60,498 nucleotides of DNA, from the NCBI GenBank assembly GCA_016703225.1, contig JADJCM010000008.1, forward strand, positions 1-60,498, read 5' to 3'. A program made the position numbers and the translations under genes. Positions 18,973 through 29,414 of the stretch are shown here, in pieces. Below the pieces are notes generated by a model. The model ran no database searches. It had not been told where the DNA came from and saw only the letters and a list, made by a program, of their open reading frames with translations. Numbering within the stretch: position 1 is the first letter of the stretch; the number at the start of each line of letters is the position of its first letter. This stretch comes from Lysobacterales bacterium (GTDB lineage Bacteria > Pseudomonadota > Gammaproteobacteria > Xanthomonadales > Ahniellaceae).

Positions 18973-21900
18973 GTGCGCTTGCTGATCGCCCCATCGATCC
19001 AGCATCGCTGGATTGTCGCGTTGCTCGCCATCATCACGATGGCCTACGGCATCGAGAACTTGATACGCACACCGCTTGACGTGTTCCCGGAGTTCGTGCC
19101 GCCGCAGGTCAGCGCAGACTGAGGCAGTCGGATGGTCGCCAGAGCAGGTGGAGCAGCGTGTCACGACGCCGATCGAGACCAGCCTGTCCGGCGCCGTCGG
19201 CATCGTGTCGATGCGCTCGGAGTCGATCGCCGGGCTCTCGGTGGTGAATCTGTTCGCGGACGATGCCGACCTGTACACCGTTCGCCAGGGGATCGCGGAG
19301 CGCTGGGAGAGGTTGTGGCGCGGGCTGCCCGCCGGTGTCGCGGCACCCAAGATGTCGCCGCTGACGTCGAGCACCATGGACGTACTGAAGTTCGGACTGC
19401 AGTCGCAGCGTCTGGACTCGTTCGCGCTGCGCGATCTCGCCGAATGGACGCTCAAGCCACGGCTGCTGGCCGTGCCTGGTGTCGCGCGGGTGACGGTCTT
19501 TGGCGGCAAGGTCCGGCAGTGGCAGGTCCAGATCGATCCAGCACGCCTGGACGCCGCCGGCATGACCCTCAATGAGATCGTCAGCGCGGTCGGCCGCGTC
19601 CTCGATGTCCGAGGCGGCGGATCCATTGAACTCGACGCCCAGCGTATTCCGATTCTTTTGGCCGAAAGCGATACACCGCAGACGACGATCGCCGCCACAG
19701 TGCTTCGGGTCGACGGCGGCGTGCCGCTGCGCCTCAGCGATGTCGCCGACGTCGTGTCGGCGGCCGCAGTGCCGATTGGCGACACGCTGATTCAAGGTGA
19801 GCCCGGCGTGCTGTTGACGGTATCCGGTCAGTACGCCAGCAACACATTGGAAGTGACGCGCGCGATTGAGGCCGTCCTCGATACGTTACGGCCGCAGCTT
19901 GCCGCGCAAGACGTGACGCTGATTGCGCCCCTGCATCGGCCGGCGAACTTCATCGAGCGCGCTCTGAGGGACCTCGGGCAGGCCTTGGCGATCGGTTCGT
20001 TGCTGATCCTGATCACGCTGTTTCTGTTCCTGCGCAACTGGCGCACTGTTGCCATTTCGTTCGTGACGATTCCGCTGTCGCTGCTGGCGGCGATCATGGT
20101 CCTCGACTACCGCGGCGAGACCTTGAACACCTTGACGCTCGGCGGCTTTGCCGTCGCGCTCGGCGTGCTCGTCGACGACGCGATCATCGGTATCGAGAAT
20201 GTCGTGCGCCGTCTGCATCTGAACTCGCGCAGCAGCGCACCGCGTCCGCGGCTCCAGATCGTGCTCGATGCCACGCTCGAAATCCGTGCTCCGGTGTTCT
20301 ACGCCACCCTGGTCGTGGTGCTGGTGTTTCTGCCCGTGCTGGCGTTGAGCGGCGTGCAAGGACGATTGTTGACGCCGATGGCCGCGGCCTTCGTCTGGTC
20401 GGTCCTGGCTTCTCTGGTGGTCGCGCTGACGGTGACACCGGCGCTGTGCGCCTTCCTGCTGCGAGACCCCGAAGCGGATCACGAGCCGCGCTGGTGGCAA
20501 CGAATCCGCGACGGACATCATCGCGGCATGCGCTGGGTCGATGCGCATTTGCGCCTGGTCATGAGCGCACTCGTCGTCGCGTTGGGAATCGCCATCGCCC
20601 TCCTGCCGCAACTGCGTGGGGAGTTTTTCCCGATGTTTCGCGAGGGTCATTTTGTCCTTCAGGTGTCCGCGCGCCAGCCCGGCACCTCGATCTCCGAGAT
20701 GCTGCGCGTTGGAAAATCCATTAGTGCGGAGGTCCTGCGTCTGCCCTATGTCGCCAGTATCGAACAGCAGATCGGTCGCGCCGAGCAGGGCGAAGACACG
20801 TGGGGCACGCATCGCTCAGAGTTTCATGTCGCGTTGAAAGCGGATGCTGATATCGATCAGGCCGATGCCCAACGTGCGCTGCGCCAGATCCTCACGCGCT
20901 ATCCGGCCGTGCAGTCGGAGGTGATGACCTTTCTCGGTGATCGCATCAGCGAAACGATGACTGGCGAGACGAGCGCGGTCGTGATCAACATCATCGGCCC
21001 GGATCTCGATGCACTCGATCACATCGCAGCACAAGTCGCTAGCCAGGCCCGATCAATTCCCGGCGTCGCCGACTTGAAATCCGGGGCGTCGGCAGCGGCG
21101 GCCCAACTCGAGGTGCGAACCCTGCCGGACGCGCTGGCGTTGCACGGTGTTCAAGCCACCGATGTTGCCGAAGCCATCGCCACGGCCTTTGCCGGCATCA
21201 CCGTCGGTCAGATCCATGAACTCGATCATGCGACCGACGTGGTCGTCACACTGCCGGACGCCATCCGCCATCAACCCGAGCGCATCGGTGACTTGCCGTT
21301 GACCGCACTCGATGGTCGACGGCTTCAGGTTCGGGACGTGGCATCGATCGAGGCTGGAAGCGGCCGCGCCGTCGGGCAACATGACGCCGGTCGGCGCCGT
21401 GCCGTCGTTGCGTTCAACGTCGTGGGTCAGAGGGCCGATGACGTGATCGCCCAGCTGCGGGCTCGCTTGTCCGCGCGCGTGACCTTGCCCGTTGGGGTCT
21501 TCATCGAGTTCAGCGGCGTCGCCGAGGCCGAGCGCACGGTGCACCGGGAACTCGCCGTCTACGGGTTGCTGGCGCTGGCATTGATTCTGCTCTGCCTTGG
21601 GCTGACCTTCCGACGCGCGTCGGATGTCGCGATGGTGATGCTCAATTTGCCCTTCGCACTGATTGGCGGCGTTGCGGCGATCGCCGTGACCGGCGTCGGA
21701 CTGTCGATCGGCGCACTCGTCGGCCTGATCACCGTGTTCGGCATCAGCGCCCGCAACGCGATCTTGCTGTTGGCGCACTACGACCATCTGCGCACGGTCG
21801 AAGGTGAGGACTGGTCGCCTGCGGTTGTGTGGCGGGGTGCGAGCGAACGCTTGCGTCCGGTGCTCATGACCGCACTGGTCACGGCACTCGGACTCGTGCC

Positions 21901-22057
21901 TTTGGCGCTAGGCGCCGGCAAACCCGGACACGAGATCGAAGCACCGATGGCCATCGCCGTGCTCGGCGGTCTGCTGACATCCACCTTGCTGACGTTGCTC
22001 GTCTTGCCCGCCATCGCAAGGCGGCGTAACTATCCGATCGCGGCCAGCACTGAGTGA
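18973..22057 (+). pseudogene. Heavy-metal RND permease of operon 2, frameshifted near its start
   Basis: GTG 18973 gives MRLLIAPSIQHRWIVALL...LDVFPEFVPPQVS. At about 19115 the frame shifts to QTEAVGWSPEQVEQRVTTPIE and then stays open for the remaining ~980 residues. Helix 4 reads AVALGVLVDDAIIGIEN, different from both CzcA (DFGxIVDG) and CusA (AIGAMVDA). The metal is therefore unclear. The rest of the RND fold is complete to LLTLLVLPAIARRRNY. One 2-bp deletion or 1-bp insertion explains the break. It exports from the periplasm/inner membrane with the two genes upstream. Confidence 0.85.
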
Positions 22058-22139
22058 TTCGAGCGTTCCGGTTCGTGCCTGCCGAGCCTCGCGTAGATCA
22101 GACTGACCCAACGGCAGGCGCGCTCGATTCCGCCGCCAG

Positions 22140-22451
22140 TCAATCAATCGCGATTGCGAGGAACACCGTGCTCAGGCTCAGCACGGTCAGACCGACGAGG
22201 AACGTCCCATCGGCCAGCCGTTCCATCCGCGCATTGCCGCGGTTGCGCATCGCGGCATAGGAAAACAGGCTGCTGACCAAAAAAACGACGCTGCACAGTG
22301 CCAGGGAGTGGGACACCCAGACCGCCAGACCGGTGAACTTTGCGAGCTTTACGATCGAGAGCGACGTGATGCAGACCCCCACCATCGTGGCGGACGAAGG
22401 AAGGATGTGCTCAGACAGCGCAGTCAGATGGGTGGTCGCGTTCTCGGCCAT
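22140..22451 (-). CDS. Small membrane protein, three predicted helices
   Basis: 103 residues with hydrophobic segments at about 21-40, 45-67 and 82-102, starting MAENATTHLTALSEH at ATG 22451. I do not recognise a named family; it resembles small integral membrane proteins of unknown function. It lies convergent to the RND operon and divergent from the Omp85-like gene. Confidence 0.6.
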   Translation of the reverse strand: MAENATTHLTALSEHILPSSATMVGVCITSLSIVKLAKFTGLAVWVSHSLALCSVVFLVSSLFSYAAMRNRGNARMERLADGTFLVGLTVLSLSTVFLAIAID

Positions 22452-22760
22452 GGGGTCTCTCGCTGTTGGAAAGTGGTTGTCGGGGCAGCAGTCACATCCG
22501 TCGTCTTACTCCCAGCGCGCGAACAGCGCCACGGTGCACCTGACATAGGGTGACGGGGCGCCGCCGCTCCCCCATGCAACCCAAAGGTCACATGCGACGA
22601 AAGTGTTTGGCCGCGATAACAGCTTACTAACCTGGTTCCGACAGGGCTACGACGCCCTTCGCTTGACACTGATCCAAGAGACATCGCGGGGGCGCTCCCG
22701 CTTCCGCGACATCGGAACGACGTCGTCACGCGATAGGCATGCAGTCTGGGGAGGACCGCC
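22452..22760. other. Intergenic region between divergent genes
   Basis: 309 bp between the small membrane protein and the Omp85-like gene. It should hold both promoters, but I find no strong -35/-10 pair or dyad and no credible gene on either strand. Confidence 0.4.
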
Positions 22761-24432
22761 ATGAAATTTGATTCAGTGTTTTGCATTGCGCGCCGATGGT
22801 CGATTGTCGCGTGGCTGGCGGTACCGACGAGTGTGCTGGCTGATACGGCTTCCTTGCCCGCGCTGGGTCTGCCGACCACGCCGTTGCCGAGCGACTCAGA
22901 ATTGGAGCAAGCGGGTGCACGAATCGGCGAGATCGAAATCGACAACCAGGACGTGTTCGATGCCCGCGATCCGAAAGAAAATCGCGGGTTGTACCGATTG
23001 TCGAACCGGCTGCACATCGAGACCAAGCCGGAGCTGATCAAGCGCCAGCTGCTGTTCAAGTCAGACGACGAGTACTCGCGACGACTGCTCGACGAGTCCG
23101 CACGGATCCTGCGCTCGCAGCGATTCTTCTACAACGCGGAAGTCGTTCCCGTTCGCTATGTCAACGGTCGTGTCGATGTGCGTGTGACGACGCGCGATGT
23201 CTGGTCTCTGAACCCCGGCGTCTCGTTCAGTCGACGCGGCGGGAAAAGCACCTACGGCGTGGAGTTGGAGGAACTGAATCTGCTGGGCCGCGGTGTGTCG
23301 GTAGGCATCCACCACAAGTCCGGCATCGATCGCGATGTCCGCCGCATCGATTTCGCCGATCGGCACCTGCTCGGCCAGCGTCTCGAACTGTTGGCAAGCT
23401 ACGGAAACAACAGCGACGGCGACGAAATGCATCTTGGCCTCGAGCGCCCGTTCTACGCCCTCGATACCCGGCATGCCATGGGTGCGAGTGTTGAGTCGGT
23501 CGACCGAGTGAATTCGTTGTATGCGCTGGGCCAGGTCGATTCGCAGTTTCGCGAGCAGGCGAATTCATTTGATGCCTACGCGGGTTGGTCGAGCGGCCTG
23601 CGTGACGGCTGGGCGCGTCGCTGGCTCGTCGGCTACACACGGGATCGTCGTGAGTTCGAAGCCCTGCCGGGGAGTGTCGATGGCGACGTGTTGCCGGAGA
23701 ACCGCGATCTATCCTACCCGTGGGTCGGATTTGAACTGGTCCAGGACGAATTCGCGACCCTCGAGAATCACGATCAGATCGGCCGCACTGAAGATTTCCT
23801 GCTGGGCACGCGTCTTGAAGCGCGACTTGGCTACAGCACGACTGGATTTGGTTCGGACCGCAACGCGCTCATCTATCACGCGACGTTCGATCGCGGCATC
23901 GCGCTTTCGCCACGATCCACGGTGACACTCGGCTCAGCGCTCGAAGGTCGTTGGCAGGACGGTCGTGCGCAGGGACTCTTGTTCCGAATCCAACGCCCGC
24001 TACTACTTCCAGCAAAGCGAGCGTTGGCTTCTATTCGCGAATCTCGACGCCACCTACAGTCACGCGCTCGATCTCGATCAGCAGTTGCTCCTCGGGGGCG
24101 ACAACGGACTACGCGGCTATCCGTTGCGCTATCAGGGCGGAGACAAGAGCGCACGCTTCACGATCGAGCAACGCTTCTTTTCGGATTGGTATCCGTTCCG
24201 ACTCTTTCGAGTGGGAGGCGCCGTATTTTTTGATGCGGGGCGCACCTTCGGCGATGACCCATTGGGCACGCCGAACTATGGACTGCTGAAAGACATCGGC
24301 ATCGGCCTGCGTCTGGGCAACACGCGCTCCGGGCTCGGCAATGTTGTTCACGTCGATTTGGCGTTTCCACTCGATGGGCCGAGCGACCTGAAGGCGATGC
24401 AATTCCAGATCGAGACCCGCAAAGAATTTTGA
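22761..24432 (+). pseudogene. Omp85/BamA-TamA-like outer-membrane barrel protein, frameshifted
   Basis: ATG 22761 opens a signal peptide (SIVAWLAVPTSVLA). A POTRA-like periplasmic part (DDEYSRRLLDESARILRSQRFFYNA) leads into a long barrel domain. The frame breaks at about 23970 and the C-terminal barrel continues in another frame (RYYFQQSERWLLFANLDATY; LLLGGDNGLRGYPLRYQ). It ends KEF at TGA 24430-24432; a terminal Phe is the usual beta-barrel signature. It belongs to the surface-antigen D15 superfamily and might insert or export envelope components. It heads a run of envelope-lipid genes. One indel would restore ~556 residues. Confidence 0.78.
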
Positions 24433-24555
24433 CTCACGGCCGCGTAACGGCAATCCGACATTGCGCCGACGTGCCGGTCAGTACGGTGTTTGCGCCAACC
24501 CACTTCGTCATGGACGCCGCAGCGTGCACCGATCGATCACCCTTCGAGCGCAACC

Positions 24556-25308
24556 ATGAGCGTTACCGATGCCAAACGTCTCGCGTCTATCGACGCGCTC
24601 ATTCTCCCGGCACCCGCCGCAGACCGATCTCGAGTCCGCGCTCCGTACGTAATTTTGCAGATCCTGATCGCCAGCGCCGCGCTGCTCTGGCTCGAAATGG
24701 ATGGGGGCAACCGGCTTATCGCCGATCATTTGTACGCGTGGCAAGGCGGTCAATGGTGGTTGAAGGACCACTTCATCACTCGCACACTGATCCATCGCGG
24801 CGGAAAGTACCTGAGCCTGACGCTGTGGTTCGCGACCTTCGCGAGTTGGTTGTACGTGCGGAGTCGTGCGGATCTCATCGCATGGCGACGACCGCTGCTT
24901 TATTTGTTACTCGCGCCCCTGATCGCCACATTTCTCGTTTCGACCCTGAAATCGCTCACGGCGATTGATTGTCCTTGGGACATGCAGGGTTACGGCGGAA
25001 CTCGCCCATACTTCGGGCTGTTCGATGCGAGGCCATTCGGTTTGCGCGACTCCGGCTGTTTTCCGTCCGGACACGCCAGCGCCGGTTATTGCTGGTTGGC
25101 ATTGTACTTTTTCTTCGGCAGCGTAGCCCCGCGATGGCGACCGATCGGACTGATCATCGGTCTGGGGCTCGGCCTCACCTTCGGTATCGCGCAGCAATTG
25201 CGCGGGGCACATTTCGCATCGCACGACATCGTGACGTTGCTCGTGTGCTGGTTGACCGCAATGGCGCTGCACATCGTCTTGCGACCACGAACGAGTACGG
25301 GCCATTGA
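24556..25308 (+). CDS. PAP2-superfamily membrane phosphatase
   Basis: 250 residues from ATG 24556. Several membrane helices surround the PAP2 signature: KSLTAIDCPWD (residues ~135), CFPSGHASAGY (~175) and RGAHFASHD (~222), giving the catalytic His pair. The third motif begins with R but lacks the classic SR pair. Such enzymes remove phosphate from lipid A, undecaprenyl pyrophosphate or phosphatidate. The stop abuts the EptA-like gene, so the two are co-transcribed. A PAP2 gene also accompanies mobile mcr-1, here in the opposite order. Confidence 0.87.
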   Translation: MSVTDAKRLASIDALILPAPAADRSRVRAPYVILQILIASAALLWLEMDGGNRLIADHLYAWQGGQWWLKDHFITRTLIHRGGKYLSLTLWFATFASWLYVRSRADLIAWRRPLLYLLLAPLIATFLVSTLKSLTAIDCPWDMQGYGGTRPYFGLFDARPFGLRDSGCFPSGHASAGYCWLALYFFFGSVAPRWRPIGLIIGLGLGLTFGIAQQLRGAHFASHDIVTLLVCWLTAMALHIVLRPRTSTGH

Positions 25309-25322
25309 TCGGCCGCGCGGCC

Positions 25323-27000
25323 GTGCCGAAGCGGTTTCATCGCTGGCAACCTGAGGTCAGCGTTGAATGGCTGACCTTGCTGATCTGCCTGTACCTGGCG
25401 GTGATCTTCAACGATGCGTTCTGGGAGGCCGCTCTTTCAGGGCGGTCAATGGGTGAGATCAGTACCTGGCGCCTCTTGCTGGGAACGTCTATCGCACTCT
25501 GTGCGTTGCATTTCACCGCGTTCGTTTGCTTTGCCAACCGTTGGACAGTCAAGCCTTTGCTGGGTGCCGTTGTCGTTACCAGTGCGATGGCCGCGTATTA
25601 CATGGACCAGTACACCGTGTTCATGGATCCCGACATGCTGCGCAACGTGCTGCACACCGAATACAAGGAAGCGCGCGAGTTGGTGACCTTCGGTTTTGCG
25701 TCGAACGTGCTGTTGTGGTCGCTCGGCCCGCTGCTGGTGTTGTGGCGCGTGCGCATCCTGCATCGTCCTTGGCTACGCGCTGCCACGGTCAGAGTCCTCA
25801 GTGTGATCACAGCCATCGCGATAGCCGTGGGCGGGCTGGCACTTGGCTATCGCGACCTGTCCGCGCTGATGCGCAACCAGAAGGAAGTGCGCTACCTGGT
25901 TACGCCGGGCAATGTTCTGTATGGCGCAGGACGCGTGTTTTTAACCGATGCCCGCAAATCCCAGCAAGTGGTGACTCCAATCGGCGTCGATGCCCACGTG
26001 CGGGCGCGTCCTGCTTCGGCCAAACCACGATTGCTGGTGATCATTGTTGGTGAGACGGTGCGAGCCCAGAACTGGGGCCTGAACGGTTACAAACGTGAGA
26101 CCACACCCCGGTTGCGGGCACTGAATGTCGTCAACTTTCGCAATGTCCAGTCCTGCGGGACGGCGACGGAAGTGTCCTTGCCGTGCATGTTCTCCGCGGT
26201 GGGCCGTCGCGACTATGACGAAGCACGAATCCACGGCGAAGAGTCGTTGCTGCACGTGCTGAACCACGCGGGTATCCGGACGCTGTGGCGCGACAATCAA
26301 ACCGGTTGCAAAGGCGTTTGTTCCGGGCTGCCGTTCCAGCAATGGAACGCGGCCGAAGATCCGACGCTGTGTCCAGGACGGCCTGTGCTTCGACGAGATT
26401 TTGTTGCGGGACTTGCAGAAAGACATCGATGCGGCAGCGGGCGATCTGGCTGTTGTGCTGAATCCACTGGGCAATCACGGTCCGAGCTATTTCCTTCGCT
26501 ATCCGAAAGCCTTCAGGAAGTTCACGCCCACTTGCGACACCCCAGACCTGGGTGCGTGTACCAATACACAGATCGTCAACAGTTACGACAACGCGGTGCT
26601 GTACGGGGACCACTTTGTCGCTGAGACGATTCAATTGTTGAATCGTCAGACAGCTCGCGAGAGCGCGTTGATCTACGTTTCGGATCATGGAGAGTCGCTC
26701 GGCGAACAGGGCATCTTTTTGCACGGAATCCCTTACACGATCGCCCCAGACGTGCAGACTGCGGTGCCTATGATCACGTGGCTGAGTAACGGATTCCTCA
26801 AGAGCGCAGCGCTCGACCTCAACTGCCTGCGACGGCAAAGTACTGCGCCGTTGACGCACGATCATCTGTTTCACAGCGTGCTCGGATTGCTCGACGTGGG
26901 GACAAGGACGTACGAGCCTTCGCTCGATGTGTTTGGTCGCTGCCGCGCCATCGCGAGCGATGGAGAACGCCCCGACATATCGAGCGACGTGGCGCGCTAG
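25323..27000 (+). pseudogene. eptA: EptA/MCR-like phosphoethanolamine-lipid A transferase, frameshifted
   Basis: Start is GTG 25323, or TTG 25305 overlapping the PAP2 stop. Residues ~15-180 form the five-helix DUF1705 membrane domain, followed by a sulfatase-like periplasmic domain. The nucleophile is Thr282 in CGTATEVSLPC, with IIVGETVRAQNWGLNGY before it and YVSDHGESLGEQGIFLHG near the end, all metal/substrate residues of EptA. The enzyme moves phosphoethanolamine from PE to lipid A, lowering outer-membrane charge and releasing diacylglycerol. A single indel near 26370 (after EDPTLC) puts QDGLCFDEILL in another frame; otherwise the gene is complete (~558 residues). Confidence 0.87.
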
Positions 27001-27053
27001 GCCGCACGCAATGCCGATCAAGCGCAGCAAGCGCACGGCCTGGAGAACATTTG

Positions 27054-27398
27054 ATGCCACCTGCTGATTTCATGAATAGCGCGATCGGCTGGCTCGCCTG
27101 GACCGGGCTGCACATGTCGCCGTGGAAGGTCATCGGATTGACCGGCGCGCTGATGTTCGGTGGGCGCTGGCTGGTGCAGCTACTTGCCTCGCGCAAGCAC
27201 AAGAAGCCGGTGATCCCACGGACGTTCTGGTACATGAGCCTGGTCGGTAGCGTGATGACACTGAGCTACTTCGTGTTCTCGCAAAAGCAGGATGCGGTCG
27301 GCATCATCCAAAACCTTTTCCCGGCGTTCACTGCTGCCTACAGCTTGTACCTGGACATCCAGCACCGCGGTTGGCGCAGTGATCGCGCCAGCCACTAG
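27054..27398 (+). CDS. LAB_N-domain lipid A biosynthesis-associated membrane protein
   Basis: 114 residues from ATG 27054 (GGAG eight bases upstream; TTG 27051 is less likely). Three membrane segments with the conserved core VIGLTGALMFGGRWLVQLLASRK and MTLSYFVFSQKQDAVGIIQN fit the lipid-A-disaccharide-synthase N-terminal (LAB_N) family. Stand-alone members are common beside glycolipid-modifying genes, with no established reaction. It follows eptA by 53 bp. Confidence 0.82.
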   Translation: MPPADFMNSAIGWLAWTGLHMSPWKVIGLTGALMFGGRWLVQLLASRKHKKPVIPRTFWYMSLVGSVMTLSYFVFSQKQDAVGIIQNLFPAFTAAYSLYLDIQHRGWRSDRASH

Positions 27399-27467
27399 CT
27401 AGCGCGGTTACTCCATTCGGTCGCAGCAGTCGCACTGGACAGCCCGTGAGCGACAAGAACGCGGCTC

Positions 27468-28163
27468 CTAACTTCCAGCACGCTGCTGACGCGCGCTCTT
27501 CTCCATCACGGCACCAGACAGCCCATTCCACATCAGTGCCGCAACGCCAACGACCCAGCCGAGCGCGCCGGTCCAACCGGCAAGCACGTCTGAGGGATAG
27601 TGCACGCCGAGATAGACACGGGACAATCCCACAGCCACTACGAATGCCGCCCCAATGATCAACGCAAAGTAGCGCCACCGCGTCGGCCACAGCAACACGA
27701 CGAGTGCGGCCACCGCGGCCATTGATCCCATGGCGTGGCCGCTCGGAAAGCTAAACGTTTTCTCGGAAGCGACCGATACCCACAGGTCTGGGCGTGCACG
27801 ATGGAAAAGCAGTTTCGCCGCGACCGTCAGTACGGCCGCGCCTCCCACTGCGGCTGCCCAAAAGCCAGCGAGGCTCCAACGCCGACGTGCGAGCAGTATG
27901 ACCAGCACGGCGATGTCTAGCGGCACGACACCCCAGTTCTGACCCAACTTCGAGATCAATCGCATGAGCCCGTCGAGGCGGGCTGAAGCAACGCGGTGGA
28001 CGCCATTCATAATCGGGGCGTCATACGCAAATCGTTGGTACTCAATCAGGTCTTCCGCAATCGCGCCGAACCAGAGCAGTGGCAACAGTGACGCAAATGC
28101 CAGCACCAGAAGTCGACGCCAATGTTCCCGGCACCATGTCGTCCAGGAGAAGGGGATTGGCAT
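27468..28163 (-). CDS. PAP2-superfamily phosphatase, second copy
   Basis: 231 residues with all three PAP2 motifs: KLLFHRARPD, FSFPSGHAMGS and SRVYLGVHYPSDV. Six or so membrane helices. It is a canonical PAP2, more typical than the copy at 24556, and likely acts on phosphatidate, undecaprenyl pyrophosphate or lipid A phosphate at the periplasmic face. It is convergent with the LAB_N gene and co-directional with dgkA, 90 bp downstream of it. Confidence 0.9.
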   Translation of the reverse strand: MPIPFSWTTWCREHWRRLLVLAFASLLPLLWFGAIAEDLIEYQRFAYDAPIMNGVHRVASARLDGLMRLISKLGQNWGVVPLDIAVLVILLARRRWSLAGFWAAAVGGAAVLTVAAKLLFHRARPDLWVSVASEKTFSFPSGHAMGSMAAVAALVVLLWPTRWRYFALIIGAAFVVAVGLSRVYLGVHYPSDVLAGWTGALGWVVGVAALMWNGLSGAVMEKSARQQRAGS

Positions 28164-28253
28164 GCGCCGACAAACCGTTGTGGCCGAGGTTGCACGCTAA
28201 CCATTGAGATGTCGGATTGCGGTCGGAATCCGGGCTCCCAATCTCAGCGTCTT

Positions 28254-28643
28254 TTAACTGCCCGTAGTCGCAGGGACGATGACCAGGACCGTCCACAGCA
28301 GGCACGCATTGACGACCAGCAAGAACACCGCCGCCGAGCCCATGTCCTTGGCGCGGCCGGCCAGCGGATGCTGCTCCGCGCCGTAGCGCTCGATCACCGC
28401 TTCGATCGACGAATTCATCAATTCCATCGCGAGCACCAGCAGGCCGCTGCCTAACAACAGAGCCCGCTCCAACGGACTGCCACCCAGCAGCCAAGCCAGT
28501 GGAGCGGTCCCGACAAACAGGACGACTTCGAGACGGAACGATGATTCGTGCAGCCAAGCAGACTGCAACCCCTGCAACGACCAGCGCGCGGCCGCCAGCA
28601 GTCTGCGCGGTCCGCGCGGGAGATGCCCGTACTCATCTGCCAT
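28254..28643 (-). CDS. dgkA: Diacylglycerol kinase DgkA
   Basis: 129 residues from ATG 28643, the usual size. Conserved segments: WSLQGLQSAWLHESSFRLE, ELMNSSIEAVIERYG and HPLAGRAKDMGSAAV, containing the catalytic Glu and the metal-binding residues. The trimeric inner-membrane enzyme phosphorylates diacylglycerol to phosphatidate. Placed near eptA it would recycle the diacylglycerol released by phosphoethanolamine transfer. Intact. Confidence 0.93.
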   Translation of the reverse strand: MADEYGHLPRGPRRLLAAARWSLQGLQSAWLHESSFRLEVVLFVGTAPLAWLLGGSPLERALLLGSGLLVLAMELMNSSIEAVIERYGAEQHPLAGRAKDMGSAAVFLLVVNACLLWTVLVIVPATTGS

Positions 28644-29059
28644 GGCAGCCACCAGCGTGCGCCCGCAGCGTGTCGACGATATGCCGTGGCGCCGGAAAGT
28701 CGCTGCATGCGCGTTGCCCGGACACGCGCAAGTCATGCGCGACCATTCTGGCCGGCGAGCGGCGCGCGTCAGTCAGCGGCATTCTCCACGGCTGCGCTGC
28801 GACCGTCCGGCGACGGCGCATCCGCGTGCAGGGAAATTGAAAGGTGTTGTTGGTGGCGTCGGTGTGCATGACTGTCTCGGGAGGACGATGCGAATTGGTT
28901 GGCGCACTCGCGCGCCAGGTTCGAACGGGCAGTGTCGGATCGCGGCTGTCGAAGGCACGTCGGAACGGTGTTGCCGACGCGTTAAAAAGGACATCCGGTT
29001 TCGGATGAGCATCAAAAGGCCGTGGAGTGCTCCTGACGCAATCGCATCGCTCTGACTGA
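28644..29059. other. Stretch without a confident gene
   Basis: A minus-strand frame of 78 codons (ATG 28869 to stop 28633, MHTDATNNTFQF at the start) is Arg-rich with no recognisable domain and overlaps the dgkA start by 11 bp. I list it only as possible. The rest is filler between dgkA and the chrA remnant. Confidence 0.3.
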
Positions 29060-29297
29060 CCAGCGCAATGCCCACCGGGTGACTCGCGGGCCCGGGCAGA
29101 AACTGGCAGAGCGCGACCAGGTCCGAGTGGCTGCGTTCGCTCAGCCAGCGACGTTGGGTCACGATCTCGTCGCGGAAGTACGCCAGGTGCGCGATGGGGC
29201 CACCGAACGACGTCATGCCGAGGCGCAAGAAAGTCAAGAACACCGCCCAAAGCGTATTCCGCTGAATGAACTGCGGGGTGAATGCGGAAGGCGGCAC
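29060..29297 (-). pseudogene. chrA: Truncated chromate transporter ChrA (first ~75 residues)
   Basis: GTG 29297 starts a sequence with the ChrA N-terminal block LRLGMTSFGGPIAHLAYFRDE, then RRWLSE and ALCQFLPGPAS. Homology ends at about 29060, and the frame then runs into unrelated sequence. Only the first half-repeat remains out of roughly 400 residues, so no exporter can form. It is a remnant of another metal-resistance segment and marks a recombination joint. Confidence 0.78.
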
Positions 29298-29414
29298 AGG
29301 AGACGTTTGTTCGCGCTACGGACGGAAATGATAGTGCGTAGGCTAGAGACACAGGTTCGACCACGGACATGGGTTGAAATGGATAGGGACAAGGCGACGC
29401 ATGGGAGCTTGGCA

